A stretch of 64,000 nucleotides of DNA. Origin: Excoecaria cochinchinensis (taxonomy: Eukaryota > Streptophyta > Magnoliopsida > Malpighiales > Euphorbiaceae). Under the pieces are notes generated by a model. The model was not told the DNA's origin. It did no database searches and worked only from the letters and a program-made list of their open reading frames with translations. The stretch is from NCBI GenBank assembly GCA_947683425.1, contig CANTUQ010000003.1, forward strand, positions 5,429,501-5,493,500. The letters are read 5' to 3'. Position numbers and translations under genes: made by a program. Positions 1-11,984 of this stretch are shown here, one piece after another; within the stretch, counting starts at the first letter, position 1, and every line of letters starts with the position of its first letter.

Positions 1-1394
1 AAATTGAGCCTAGAATATTTACCCTCAGAATATTGGATTTGATGAAGGAAAAGTGATGGTTGATTTCTTTGTTTGATGATTCACAATATTAGAGTGAAAT
101 ATTATGAAAATGTTGGAATTTTATTCCAAGAAACATGAAAATAAAAATGATCAAAAATTCTTTAAGAACAAAGAATTGATACCTTTGCCTAAAGAAATTA
201 TTTTGATAAAAAAAAAAGGTTTTATTGATTAAAATAAAGAAAAATTGATTGAAGTTTTATCAAATAAAAATTAGATTTTGATGACAAACAATTATTTTAT
301 TTGTCTCAAAATCAATTTTTTATCAAAAAGAGATTCAAAACAAAATCAATGAAAAGAGTTTTATTGAACCCAAAATAAAAGAAGAAAAACAATTTTGAGA
401 ACAAATAATTATTCTATTTGTCTCAAAAATTAAATCCAACAACAAAACTTCCTCTAAAAATATGTTTAGAAGAAGTTATGTTGGAAAAAGAATGAAACAC
501 TTGATTTTTCTTTTTGATTTTTGGTTGGGGAAAAAATCTGGAATTTTAGTGGAAGAAGAAGAAGATGAAGAGAAATTTTAGGTCTGAAAAATGTGTGGAG
601 AGCCTCTCTTTGATTTCATCATAAACTATTTATAAGATAAAATAGGTTGCCCTAATTTAATTAAGGAAAAAACCTATTTTAACCCAAAATTATTTTATTT
701 TTAATGATAAAATAAAGTTTTATTATTTAATTACCTAAAATAATATTTTAGAATTTAATTTGAAGTCAAAAACCCCAAAAAAATGGGATAAAAAACGGAT
801 TTTTGGGTGAAAAAATCGGAAAAAAGGCTGAAAAGAGGGATTTTTGGGTAACAGAACCTATACCGATGGCCATGACGCCGTCGCTACAAGGGACACCGCC
901 CGTCGCTATAGAGCGACGGGCACTCACGCGGCGAGGCGCGCGAAATCCGTGCGGAGCTCGGGCGGGAATCGCGCGCAGAGGCGCGCGGTGCGGCGCGCAG
1001 CGCGCAACGCTGCGCGTCGCTCTTTAGCGACGCACGGCATTGGCGACGCTGCGCGTCGCCAAATCGTGCCCAGCGCGCTGGGCGCCTGGGCATCGGCGGG
1101 CTGGGCGCCTGGCGCCTGCGAGCTGGGCGCCAGCGCGCCCGACACTCGCGGTCCGAAAATTTTTGTTTTTATTTTTTCTATTTTTTAAATTTTAAATTGA
1201 CTAAAAACACCATAATTTTAAGCCCCAATTTTTCAAAATTAATTTTTTAAAATCTTTTTTATTATTTTTTAATTTTTCACTCTAAAATGCAAATTTGACG
1301 AGAAAATCATCACTTTTAACCTTTTAAGTCTTTGAAGGCAATTATCTTCATTGGGTAACTTCGATCTAGGCTGACTCAGGACCCGGTGTCTACA
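1..1394 (+). mobile_element. 3' part of an unrelated LTR, inserted in element A gag
   Basis: The stretch is strongly AT-rich except for a GC-rich block at about 860-1150. It ends at 1394 with GACCCGGTGTCTACA, which looks like a plant LTR terminus with a CA end. From 1396 the sequence continues directly as the C-terminal part of a Tekay-type gag, which matches the uninterrupted gag near 63870-63960 in the same window. The junction therefore marks an insertion into element A. The left end and its target-site copy lie outside the window. No reading frame here looks like a protein; the small GC-block frames come from its inverted repeats. Strand follows the CA end at the right. Whether this is a full element's LTR or a solo LTR cannot be told. 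Confidence 0.65.
880..1150. repeat. GC-rich cluster of short inverted repeats
   Basis: Several near-perfect stems are visible: CCCGTCGCT/AGCGACGGG with a 4-nt loop at 899-920, GCGTCGCT/AGCGACGC at 1014-1033, GGCGACGC/GCGTCGCC at 1042-1060, and GCCCAGCGCGCTGGGC near 1069-1084. The block is CpG-rich in an AT-rich LTR. It resembles, in style and not in sequence, the hairpin arrays of the Tekay-like LTRs further right. Confidence 0.75.
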
Positions 1395-1395
1395 G

Positions 1396-4300
1396 GTCGG
1401 TTCGAATGCTTCTCAGGCTACCCGTGGCAGAGGCAGAGGTAGAGGCAGAGGTGGTCGGCATAGAGATGGGGCTGCTTCTGAGACTGTTGAGCATCCTCCT
1501 CAGGGTGCCATTAGAGCTTATGCTATGAGAGCCAGAGATGAGCAGGACGCGCCTGATGTTATTGCTGGTAAGTTCCTACTCCATGACACTGAGTTATATG
1601 CTCTAATTGATCCTGGTTCCACACACTCATACTTGTGCACAGATAAAATTGTTGATAAATTGCATTCAGTTGATAAGTTAGATTATGAGATTTGTGTGAC
1701 CAGTCCATTAGGGCATAGTGTCAGTGTGAGTAGAGTTTTTAGGAGTTGTCCTCTGATTGTTGAGGGAGCTGTGCTTCCAGCAGATTTGATTGAGTTACCC
1801 TTCAGAGAGTTTGACTTGATTCTGGGTATGGACTGGTTGGGTAAACATCGGGCTGTAGTTGATTGCCATAGGAAAACAGTTGTACTTCGGGATAGAAGTC
1901 AGTCTCTTGTGTTTCTGAAAGGTTTGGGTGCTAGTTCGTTGAATAATGTGATTTCTGCGATGTAAGCTAAGAGATTCATCAGGAAAGGATGTGAGGCTTT
2001 TCTAGCAGTTGTGTTAGATTCTAAGGGGGATCAGGTTCAGATTGAGGACATTCCTGTAGTGCGGGAGTTTAGTGATGTGTTCCCGAGCGAGTTGCCTGGT
2101 TTGCCTCCTGAGCGAGAGGTTGAGTTGTCCATTGAGATTATGCCAGGTACTGCACCTATTTCGAGAGCACCTTATCGGACGGCTCCTGTAGAGTTGAGGG
2201 AACTTAAATCTCAGCTACAAGAGTTATTGGATAAGGGGTTTATTAGACCGAGCATATCTCCATGGGGAGCTCCAGTGCTGTTTGTCAAGAAGAAAGATGG
2301 ATCCCTGCGGATGTGTATTGACTACCGCCAGATTAATAAAGTTACAGTGAAGAACAAGTACCCTTTGCCTAGGATTGAGGATTTATTTGATCAGCTTCGA
2401 GGTGCGGGTGTCTTTTCCAAGATAGATCTTTGATCAGGGTACTATCAGCTTCGTGTTCAGGATGCAGATGTGGTGAAGACTGCATTTCGGACTAGATATG
2501 GCCACTATGAGTTTCTTGTGATGCCGTTTGGTTTGACAAATGCTCCAGCGGCTTTTATGGATCTGATGAATCGTGTGTTTAGGCCATACTTAGATCGATT
2601 TGTAGTAGTGTTCATTGATGACATCTTGGTGTATTCCAAGGATGAGAGTGAGCATGAGGAGTATCTCCGATTAGTTCTTCAGATGTTGAGGGAGCATCAG
2701 TTGTTTGCTAAGCTTAGCAAGTGTGATTTCTGGCTTCGAGAGGTATCATTCTTGGGTCACATTATTTCAGCTAGAGGTATTCAGGTAGATCCAGCTAAGA
2801 TTGAGGCGATAGTTGATTGGAAAGCACCTCGAAATGTTCAGGAAGTGAGGAGTTTCCTCGGTTTAGCAGGTTACTACCGTCGCTTTGTTAAAGGATTTTC
2901 TGTGATTGCTGCTCCGATGACTAGATTGTTAAGGAAAGGAGTCAGATTTGAGTGGTCAGACAGGTGTCAGTCTTGTTTTGATCGGTTAAAGCAGTTGCTT
3001 GTTGAGGCTCCTATCCTTACTCAACCCATTTCAGGTAAGGAGTTTGTTATTTACAGTGATGCTTCTGGAGTTGGTCTTGGATGTGTGCTGATGCAGGAAG
3101 GAAAAGTAGTGGCTTATGCTTCTCGTCAGTTGAAGCCACATGAGAAGAACTATCCGACGCATGATTTAGAGTTGGCTGCTGTGATCTTTGCTCTGAAGAT
3201 TTGGCGTCATTACTTGTATGGGGAAAAGTGCAGGATCTTCTCGGACCACAAGAGTTTGAAGTACTTCCTCTCACAGAAAGAGTTGAACATGAGACAGCGG
3301 CGTTGGCTTGAATTATTTAAGGACTACGACTGCATTATGGATTACCATCCTGGTAAGGCCAATGTAGTCGCCGATGCTTTGAGTCGGAAATCAGTTTCAG
3401 CTTTGTTCTTGAGGCGATTCAGATGGAGATTTGATTCTGATGGGGCTTTGCTTGCCCAGTTGCGTGTGAGGCCTACCTTGAGACAGAGGATTGTGGATGC
3501 TCAGAGAGACGATGTGAGGCTTCAGCAGATTGTGCATGAGGTTAGATCGGGTAAGCCATCAGAGTTCTCAGTTCAGGATGAGGTACTTATGTTCAGAGAT
3601 CGCTTGTGTGTGCCAGAATCTGAGGATTTGAGGAGTCAGCTCATGAGTGAGGCGCATAGTTCAGTTTTTACTATGCATCCGGGCAGTGAGAAGATGTATA
3701 GAGACATGAAGCAATTCTATTGGTGGTCCGGTATGAAGCGTGACATAGTGGATTTTGTTTCCAAGTGCTTGACTTGTCAGCAGGTAAAGGCTGAGCATCA
3801 GGTACCTTCGGGTTTGCTTATGCCTTTATCCATTCCTGAGTGGAAATGGAATGATATCGCCATGGACTTTGTTTCTGGTTTGCCTTTGACTCAGAGGAAG
3901 CATGATTCGGTTTGGGTTATTGTGGATCGGCTTACGAAGTCAGCTCACTTCTTGCCAGTTAGAGTGGATTACTCCATGGACAGATTAGCCAGTATCTATG
4001 TGGATGAGATAGTTCGGTTGCATGGTGTGCCTTTGTCCATAGTGTCAGATCGAGATCCGAGGTTTACTTCCAAGTTTTGGAAGGAGTTACAGAGAGCTTT
4101 GGGCACTAGGTTGAACTTCAGTACAGCGTTTCATCCTCAGACCGATGGTCAGTCAGAGCGAGTTATTCAGATTCTGGAGGATATGATGAGAGCTTGTGCT
4201 TTGGATTTTCCGGGTAGTTGGGACAGATATGTGTCATTGATGGAGTTTGCCTACAACAACAGTTTTCAGTCGAGCATTGGTATGGCACCATATGAGGCTT

Positions 4301-4977
4301 TGTATGGTCGTCAGTGTAGGACTCCGATTTGTTGGACAGAGCTATCCGAGAGATCTATGATTGGACCAGACTTGGTTAGAGATACTGAAGATAAAATCAG
4401 AGTAGTGCAGCGGAATTTGAAGGCAGCCAAGGATCGACAGAAGTCTTATGCCAATTTGAAGAGGAAAGACGTGCAATTTGAGATCGGGGACAAAGTTTTC
4501 CTTAAAGTTTCTCCTTGGAGGAGAGTGCTTCGATTTGGAAAGAAGGGTAAGCTGAGTCCTCGTTTCATTGGACCTTAAGAGATTTTGGCTAAGGTAGGAC
4601 CTGTAGCCTACAGATTGGCGCTACTGATGGAGTTAGCAAAGTTGCATGATGTATTCCACGTTTCGATGCTTCGTCGGTACAGATCAGATCCTTCGCATTT
4701 TCTGTCAGTTCAGGATAACCAGGTTCAGCCAGACTTCTCTTATGATGAGGAACCGCGAGCTATTCTAGCCCGAGAGGTGAGGCAGTTGAGAAATAAGCAG
4801 ATTCCCCTGGTTAAAGTGTTATGGATCCATCATGGAGTCGAAGAAGCGACTTGGGAACCAGAGGAGTCGATGAGAGCTCAGTACCCACAGTTGTTCAGTT
4901 CAGGTGAGAATTTCGAGGACGAAATTCTTATTAGTAGGGGAGAGTTGTCACACCCCAATTGCCCCCTAGTAGAATGA
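1396..4977 (+). pseudogene. Broken gag-pol polyprotein of element A (protease, RT, RNase H, integrase, chromodomain)
   Basis: One frame runs throughout and is cut by three internal stops at 1963-1965, 2431-2433 and 4576-4578. The domains in order are: an Arg/Gly-rich gag tail (about 1410-1480); aspartic protease with DPGSTHS (near 1612); reverse transcriptase with the FIDD catalytic motif at 2611-2622; RNase H with the YSDAS motif near 3052; an integrase HHCC zinc finger (about 3655-3800) and DDE core (MDF near 3862, SDRD near 4048, E near 4156); and a chromodomain (about 4750-4890) that ends in TWEPEE and YPQLF. The frame ends 32 bp inside the 3' LTR at 4977. The first two stops look like C-to-T changes (Gln and Arg codons); the third replaces a Tyr position. 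It cannot make a full polyprotein. Start lost with the 5' half. Confidence 0.93.
4931..4945 (+). other. Polypurine tract of element A
   Basis: TTAGTAGGGGAGAGT lies directly before the LTR start TGTCACACCCC. This is the expected plus-strand primer position. The same context (FEDE-coding sequence, purine tract, TGTCACACC) occurs on the minus strand at about 40095-40115 in element C. Confidence 0.85.
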
Positions 4978-5505
4978 GCCTGTCTGTCTATCTATCTATC
5001 TGTCTGTGTGTGTAAGCATTCGCATGTGTTCAGTATGTCATAAGGGTATTTCAGTAAAATGAATGATTTTGGGGTTTATTATTATGTGGGTGCATACATG
5101 ACATTAGTGTGGGAATTAGTTAGGAATTAATTGTGTACATTAGAGCATACCATTGTAGGGTGTTTTAATTAGGAATACATTATGTGTGAGTGATTAGTTT
5201 CACCAATAGGAAATTGATACATATTTAGGATAAAGAAAAGAAAAATAAAAGGGAATGAAAGAAAAGGGACTTAGAGATTTACGTTTCTTTTCTCACTCAC
5301 TTTCTTCTTCTTCACTTTCTTTATTTCCAAGTACTGTATTATTGATTCAAGGTCTTATTGGTGAAATTGATTCTCTCCTTGCATTCTCTCTAGTAAGTAA
5401 TTGAATTCTCCCATCTAGTTGTTTCATTTACTTCTTCTTCTTCCTTAGGTTGAGATTTAACTTAGGGTTTGTTTTGTGATGTTCATTACTGTGTTTGTGT
5501 TCTAG

Positions 5506-5567
5506 CTGAGGCTCCACGCGATCCCAAAGGCAAAGAGGTTGCTGGGAGCAGTGGGACTAAGTGTTAG
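5506..5567 (+). other. KGKE micro-exon-like segment in LTR A
   Basis: It follows an acceptor-like TTCTAG and a donor-like GTAAGT 113 bp upstream. After two leading bases it reads EAPRDPKGKEVAGSSGTKC and a TAG stop. Thirteen other LTR segments in the window have the same position, phase and Lys-Gly-Lys core. No in-frame ATG is visible in the inferred upstream exon, which has an in-frame TGA eight codons back. Function unknown. Confidence 0.6.
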
Positions 5568-5835
5568 AAGCTTAGAATCCAGGTTTGGGAATGTTTATTT
5601 GTGAAATTGAGTGATTTTGAATTTACTGTAAAATTCTAGGGTTTATGTTCTTGTAAGTTTGAATGCATATGTTCTTGATTTGATTTGGTTAATTAGTTGA
5701 TGAATTGAGTTGTATAATTGTTGCCTATGGTTTGAGATGATTTCTGGAAGGTAAGAACAGGTTTGTATGGTTTTAAATCAAATTGGGATTGAATTCTCTG
5801 TTCTGGAAATTCTGGAAAATCGTAGTACTGTTCTT

Positions 5836-6203
5836 CGTCGCGTGACTCGCTACGGAAGAAGGCAAGTCACGAGACGTGACCCTCGGTCACGCCGTGACCT
5901 GCCTGCTGAGAAGCCAGTCGCGTGACTAGCTGAAGAACAAGCAAGTCACGCGACGTGATCTTCGGTCACGTCGTGCGACCTGCGAAGACGTTGCGTGATT
6001 TGCGAGATCACGCGACGTGATCTGCGAGGAGGGAGAAGCACGTCACGAGACGTGACGTCCAGTCACGCCGTGATCTGCGAGAGCGTTGCGTGATTTGTGA
6101 AGATCACGCAACGTGACCGGCGAGGAACAAGCAAGTCACGTCGCGTGACCCTCGGTCACGCCGTGACCTGCCTGTTGGGAAGGCCAGTCACGCCTCGTGA
6201 CCA
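5836..6203. repeat. Inverted-repeat array of LTR A (GTCACG...CGTGAC type)
   Basis: About ten imperfect palindromes 15-17 bp long lie here, for example GTCACGAGACGTGAC (5866), GGTCACGCCGTGACC (5885), GATCACGCGACGTGATC (6006) and CGTCACGAGACGTGACG (6041). They are separated by short spacers such as CAAGCA or TGCGAG. The block is CpG-rich compared with the flanks. Confidence 0.85.
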
Positions 6204-6480
6204 GCCATTCTCGCCCGTTTCTCCGTTCAGCTCATTTTTTCCGAAATTTCCTAGTTTTTAGCTCAGAAATGAATTTGGTATTTCTTCTGAATGGACTTTA
6301 CTGTTGTATGATGCATGTCTTACTGTTTGATGCTTCGATATGCGTGATACCATGATTTTCTGATGAATTATATTTTGTACTCTGAAATGTGATCTGAATG
6401 TCGCATAACCTGCTAGAGTCGAGTAAGTGGATAGTTAGGCATGCCTAATAGAGTCTTTAGCTGCAGCCCTCAGTTCAGTT

Positions 6481-6643
6481 TGGACCCCGATCAGGTCCCC
6501 GTTTGGTTCCTCGTGAACCCATCAGTATAGAATCTTGTTTAAGATTCCCTCAGTATATAAATAACATGCTTTGATAAATGATATAATATTTGATTTGTAC
6601 TTGTGAGGTACCCTCAGTATTTGATTCGTACCCGTAAGGTACC
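6481..6643 (+). repeat. Mini-hairpin string of LTR A
   Basis: Consecutive small stem-loops occur: GGACC/GGTCC around a GATCA loop, GGTTC/GAACC around CTCGT, GAATCTT/AAGATTC around GTT, GAGGTACCCTC, and GTACC/GGTAC around CGTAA. The same string, with other stem sequences, is found in most long LTRs of the window. Confidence 0.7.
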
Positions 6644-7305
6644 TTCAGTACACTCGTTATCCACTGTCTAGAGTCAGCAGGTGTTCTTTATTCGTTAATT
6701 AGAATTGTTCTGATCTGATTTGACTACCATATGGAATTCCTGAATGAGTTACTGATGAAACACATGCTGGATTATTCTGTAATGAATATGATTGTGAGAT
6801 ATTGACTGTATGGCCTTTATACGTGAATACGTTTATATGTATCGTGCTAACCTTCGCATATTGCCATTCTGAATGTGACATGTTTTGGCGACCATTGTGA
6901 ATGGCCGTCCATAATTTATGTGTGTTTCCCCACTAAGCGTTTATCACTTAGCACGGTGTGTTTACCCGTGCAGGTGCGGAAGGAGTTTTGCCTTGTGAGA
7001 GTCGCCGTCATCAAGCCAACACAGAAGAGTTTTTAGTGTAGGGCTATTTTTGTACCAGTGATGATTCTTTTTGTATAGAACTCTCAGTATCAGTTTTGTA
7101 TCAGCTTCCGCTTTTGTAACTATATTTTGTATATGTAATATTATTTTGGTATCAGCTTGCTGATCAGAACATTATTGTAATAGTTTAATTATAGTAATGC
7201 ATGATCATCTTTTGCTTTCTGCATGTAAAGTTTTTAATTATTCTGTATTTTCTGAATGTATTTTATGAATGATTGTATGTTATACTTTGTACTTGCTTGG
7301 TGGCA

Positions 7306-7310
7306 CCTTT
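7306..7310. repeat. Target-site duplication of element B (left copy)
   Basis: CCTTT directly precedes the TG of element B. The same five bases follow its other end at 14919-14923. Confidence 0.85.
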
Positions 7311-8740
7311 TGTAACACCCCCATCGCCGTCCCCGTTGGAAGGACGCCGACGGACGCGCTACACGACTCTCACATATACAGATATACACATGCACAATGC
7401 GGAACATACATTCATACATAACATGTATACAGAAATATGGGTTAATTAAAAACTTACATTGACTTACCTTGCGATACAGACTGAACATGCAATAACTCAC
7501 GCACACGCAGGCACTAAGCTGAAGCATACACGAAGGCATACAGATGACCATTCACGGAAGCATAATCGTAATAATAAAACAAAGGAATAACTAAACATAA
7601 AGACATACTAACTATTACATGCCCAAAAGAAAACTCAAGATCGAAACATAGTTAAATACATATACAACACTACAGAATTACAAAAGGTGAAATACAGAAG
7701 CTGAACAAAAATACAGAACTTCTAACTCCTACGTGGCCGACCTAGCAGAAGCGCGACTCGAACAGAACCACACCTGCCACCTGCACGGAAAGGAAATCCG
7801 TGCTAAGCGATAATGCTTAGTGGGGAAAACACACAAGAGTATGGACGGCCATTCACAATGGTCGCCAAGGCATAACACATTCAAATGGCAAATGCGGATA
7901 TTCATAGCATATGAATAATCAGACTGCATAATAAAGGCAATCAATCGATAACTCATAACCAGACCATAAACTCATGTCCAGGATATACCAAAGCAGACAT
8001 AATACAATATACGATACAAATGTCATCATGCCGAACTACATACTGTAACTCATGCATAAACCTACATGGGCATCAAATAATAGCATCTTACCATGCGGAG
8101 TCACAAGAGCTATACACATGCAATAAATATAACTAAGTACCCATGCATGAACTGACAATCAAACCATCATGTTAAGCATGCTAGTTAACCAACATACTTA
8201 AACATGTCAAACATATACACTAGTCAAATACCCAAGAGATAACATTTAGAGCATCACAATACCGCTGCGCAACTCTAATATATACTAAGTATCAAACAGA
8301 AACATTCTGATAACGGAGACTGAAGGCATAACCACTTAGTATTACACTCATATCATCATCATGCAGAGAGTACAGTAGTCATCACATACTTACCATCACA
8401 GCTGCTTCGGTTCACAAGCTAATATATTAACAAACATGTTTAAGTCACATACATAAATTCTCTAGTCGCATCATAATCAAAGCATTCAGAAACTTATAAC
8501 AAATCACATGACGAGTACGGATAATCATGTTAGATGTAAAGTCATGCTTATTTAAAACAGACATACATTCTGAAGCCCCTAATCACATTCATATACTCAT
8601 AAACTGATTCCTGAGATCTTTATCATAATCAAACGGATATCACATTCATATAATTATTTCAAAGTAATACAAACCAGTAAAGCACCTGCTGACTCACAAT
8701 AGTGGATAACGAGTGTACTGAACTGATTAGTACCTTACGG

Positions 8741-8915
8741 GTACAAGTCGACTGAAGGTACCTTACGGGTACGAATCGAAAACCATTTTATTTATCACAA
8801 AAGCATTTTACTGATGGGGGATCTTAACCCGATCCAAATACATTAAAAAGGACCACGAGGATCCGTACTGAGGGGGGGTTCGCGAGGAACCAAACGGGGG
8901 ACCTGATCAGGGTCC
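8741..8915 (-). repeat. Mini-hairpin string of the element B 3' LTR
   Basis: The plus-strand sequence shows GTACC/GGTAC stems in ACCTTACGGGTAC (twice), GGATC/GATCC around TTAACCC, GGACC-type and GGATCC-type arms, GGTTC/GAACC around GCGAG, and GGACC/GGTCC around TGATCAG. The second LTR repeats it at 13432-13606. Confidence 0.7.
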
Positions 8916-9970
8916 AATACGTTCAAAGGGCGCTGCAGCTATTGAAAGACTCTATTAGGCATGCCTAACTATCCACTAGACTGACTCTCGCAGGTCATGC
9001 ATAAAATAATTCACATTACGAATCGCACAACGCATAAATATATATATACATCATGCATAAGCCAGAGTACAATAGACATATAAATATGCTCATAAGGTCG
9101 GTCATAACTCATACAATTCCCATTGCAAATCATATTACAGTCCGTACACTTTACATTAAACAATATTCTAAAGCATGCCAAGAATCAGGTATAAAAGCTT
9201 TAACATGCCAAACATTGTTAATACAAAACCTAATCATGCATCAGGTGACGATAACTAAATATAAATTGTGCACAGTTCAAATTACATTTACCTTATCACA
9301 TTGAATTCAAAGGTTAAAGCATAACAATGTATTCAGGCATCATCCATATTATTCGAATAAGTTTAGCATAGCATAACATCAATCATACCTTGTACAAATC
9401 ATATTCTGAAGCATGCAATAATCTAATCAATAACATTCTATCACTACTCAATATATTGAAGTACGACAGGAACGCATGGGGAAATCATACTATGCCACTG
9501 ACTAAAAACACATTATCCAAATCATGAAAATAATACAATATACCTTTAAGCATGGCATGATATCTTTGGAGAAGAAACAGACTAGAGATATGGTAATATA
9601 ATTTACATTAAGCTAGAACATGTCTGAGACTAATAATCAGAAAGTCAGCATTCATAATTCCTTCGCATTCAGAATATGACATGAAATACATATCACAAGT
9701 AATAAGCATATTAAAGTCCAAACCATACTGTTAAAAATCCCACAATCATTCAACAGGATTACTATAATCCAATACTGATTCCAAAATACTACATATAACT
9801 TATCTTAGATAACATATTATTAATACCAATAAATTGGAATAATCAGTCATATCATCGAGATAATATAACACACAGTAGAGGAAAATACCATGAAAAGCTT
9901 TTGGAAACCATTTTATAAAAACTGGACACTTGGGAAGGAAAAATAGAAGCAAAACAGAAGATCTGGGAGG

Positions 9971-10163
9971 CCTCACGTCACGTGAGGGATTGCTCACGTC
10001 GCGTGAGCATAGCTCACGCCTCGTGAGCAATCTGCTCACGTCGTGAGCATTGCTCACGTAACGTGAGCATTGCTCATGTCGTGAGCATTGCTCACGCAAC
10101 GTGAGCATTGCTCACGTCGTGAGCTTTGCTCACGCAACGTGAGCATTGCTCACGCAACGTGAG
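9971..10163. repeat. Inverted-repeat array of LTR B (GCTCACG...CGTGAGC type)
   Basis: About ten short palindromes are spaced roughly 15-20 bp apart, such as CCTCACGTCACGTGAGG, GCTCACGTCGCGTGAGC, GCTCACGTCGTGAGC and GCTCACGCAACGTGAGC. They share the outer arms and vary in the middle. The 5' LTR copy has only four to five of them (14662-14751) before it breaks off. Confidence 0.88.
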
Positions 10164-10626
10164 CTACTTCTCTTGCCCTCTTCTTCTTCCCCGATTTCAC
10201 AACATGCAGATTTCCATCGATTTTCCAGAAATTCTTTCAAAAACTTCTCAGAATTCATTCCATGATGCAAAAACTCTTACCTTGCCACTCAAAAGCATAT
10301 CACAACTCACTCAAGATCAAACTAAACTAAATATTCCAGAAATTAATCAAGACAATCGAAATCAAGTTCCTCAAACACATAAACCCTAAAAATACTGTAA
10401 GTTCAAAACCTAAACCCAGTAACTTTAATTCAATTCACATCATGCATTCCTAACACATATATTCACATAATCATGCATATACACATGCCAAATATACCAA
10501 ATTCTAGAAATGCAAACACATATACATCCTAAGTGAGATTTAGGGCAAAAACATTAAGAAATCCAAATGCAGTAAACAGAGCTCCCAAACCTCAAAATCA
10601 CGTTCCAAAAGAATCAGGCTTCAAAA

Positions 10627-10679
10627 TCAGTCCTCAATCCTTTCCTTGCCTTTGCTTAGCTTCTTCTTAACATCGAACA
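10627..10679 (-). other. KGKE micro-exon-like segment in LTR B
   Basis: On the minus strand, after the acceptor-like TGCAAG and two leading bases, it reads FDVKKKLSKGKERIED and a TGA stop. A donor-like GTAAGT lies upstream near 10776-10781. The phase is the same as in LTR A. Confidence 0.55.
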
Positions 10680-11212
10680 CTTGCACAAACACATAAACAA
10701 CAAATCCTTAGTTCAACCCTATGAAGACAACACCAGGAAGATGAAGAAGAAGAACAGAACTTAGAAACTCCAACTTACCTCTTCAAGGCTGACCCAAAAC
10801 TCAACCAAAACACACACAACTCCAAGCCAAATGAAAGTGAAAGGAAAAGCAGAGAAGGAAGAAGAGAAGAAGAAGGAGGAGCGTGAGAGAGGGACGAACG
10901 GGAAATGCAATCTGTGTTCCCTCTCTTCTCTTTCCTTTCTTCTTTTTCTTCTTTCAATACTCACCTAACAGTCCACTTGGCAACATCCTATTGGACCCCA
11001 AACTCCACTTAACTCTTCCAAACAAATATTGCTCTTTAGTCCTTAGACAAATTACACTTCACTCACTAACACAATTCTTTCTTTACCAACTTAATTATCT
11101 TATCAATTAGGTCCTTAACACTCCAAATTCTCAAACACAATAATTACCGAAATACCCTTCCAATCCTGACTTAGCATACACAATCCGACTAGGGCTATTT
11201 TGGGGTGTGACA

Positions 11213-11226
11213 ACTCTTCCCTCCTA
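11213..11226 (-). other. Polypurine tract of element B
   Basis: On the minus strand TAGGAGGGAAGAGT lies directly before the 3' LTR start TGTCACACCCC. It is preceded by a sequence encoding a FEDEI-like stretch (plus strand CGTCCTCGAAATTC), as in element A. Confidence 0.8.
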
Positions 11227-11291
11227 AAAGAATTTCGTCCTCGAAATTCACAGCAAAACACTTACATCCAAATAACCCAAACAAACAAAAC

Positions 11292-11873
11292 TTACTTAGA
11301 CAAAAGCTTGCAAAGTAACTTACCAGAAGAACCTGCGGTCTCCTTCGAATCCTTGCTAGATGCTACAAACTCTGAAGACACTCGAGAAGATCTGAGTAAA
11401 TCCTCCACTTCCTTTTTAGCTTGCCCAGCTAGACTCTCATTCCTCTTCTTAGGACAATCTGCAATCCGGTGTTCCATACTGCCACACCTGAAACAAGCAC
11501 CTAAAAGCTTCCTACACGGACCACGATGTCGCTTCTGGCAATGCTGACATACTGACGGTACCCACTTCTTACACTTATTCCTATGTTGCCTCTGAAATTG
11601 TTGACACATCGAAGGTTCTCGAACCCTATTCCCTGCTGGCACTTCACTAACCGATCCTTTTCTCTTCTGAGGAACATGCCGCACAACTTCTTGAGAAGCA
11701 CGAGGAGTAGTCAATCTATCCAAAATCCGAATCAACCCTTGTACAAGAGCCCTATCCTCAGACACCTGACCAGAATCTTCAACTGAAAGATGCTCTGAAA
11801 CATCCTGATCAGCATTAACTCGGTTCACACTTTCTGTTGTCTCGCCCACATTCTCACTAGGATCAGACTCCAT
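11292..11873 (-). CDS. Shortened gag-like protein of element B (193 aa)
   Basis: The frame starts MESDPSENVGETTESVN and has two zinc-knuckle-like motifs, CQHCQKRHRGPC and CFRCGSMEHRIADC, near residues 108-140. The paired motifs closely match those in the gag of element G (CQYCGRIHRGEC, CFRCGSTEHLMASC). The long capsid-like region between the N-terminus and the knuckles in G is missing here, so the protein looks like an internal deletion product that kept the ends. The ATG lies directly after CATGTCTAG, an acceptor-like site. It could still bind RNA, but particle assembly would need a full gag from another element. The frame is open without internal stops; expression is unknown. Confidence 0.75.
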   Translation of the reverse strand: MESDPSENVGETTESVNRVNADQDVSEHLSVEDSGQVSEDRALVQGLIRILDRLTTPRASQEVVRHVPQKRKGSVSEVPAGNRVREPSMCQQFQRQHRNKCKKWVPSVCQHCQKRHRGPCRKLLGACFRCGSMEHRIADCPKKRNESLAGQAKKEVEDLLRSSRVSSEFVASSKDSKETAGSSGKLLCKLLSK

Positions 11874-11984
11874 CTAGACATGACACAAAACAAGACGCAT
11901 CTGCATTAGGCCACGACACAAAACCGACTCTCATGCAAAGACTCAACACAAAACAAACAACATACCCAGAACCATCAAACCTGG

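Larger units (their letters stand above)
4946..7310 (+). mobile_element. 3' LTR of element A, first part (LTR A)
   Basis: It starts TGTCACACCCCAATTGCCCC after the polypurine tract. A CCAATAGG box lies near 5204 and a pyrimidine-rich CTT tract near 5290-5330. A splice-donor-like GTAAGT at 5393 and the micro-exon (5506-5567) follow, then the inverted-repeat array (5836-6203), TAGGCATGCCTAA at 6436, a mini-hairpin string (6481-6643) and a terminal hairpin at about 6930-6955 with CCGTGCAGG downstream. It is cut at 7310 by element B; the last five bases CCTTT are the target-site copy. The homologous intact LTR is that of element G (59761-62691). Confidence 0.88.
7311..11212 (-). mobile_element. 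3' LTR of element B (3902 bp)
   Basis: On the minus strand it starts TGTCACACCCCAAAATAGCC at 11212 and ends GGGGGTGTTACA at 7311. The modules, given as plus-strand positions in minus-strand order, are: donor-like GTAAGT near 10781, micro-exon 10627-10679, inverted-repeat array 9971-10163, TAGGCATGCCTAA near 8957, mini-hairpins 8741-8915 and terminal hairpin near 7800-7823. Open frames inside (for example at 7234-7551 and 9053-9304) show no family signature. Confidence 0.87.

Noticed and set aside
803..1188. Overlapping Ala/Arg-rich frames on both strands
   Set aside because: They are by-products of the GC-rich inverted-repeat block in an LTR. Open frames on both strands at once and the absence of motifs argue against a gene.
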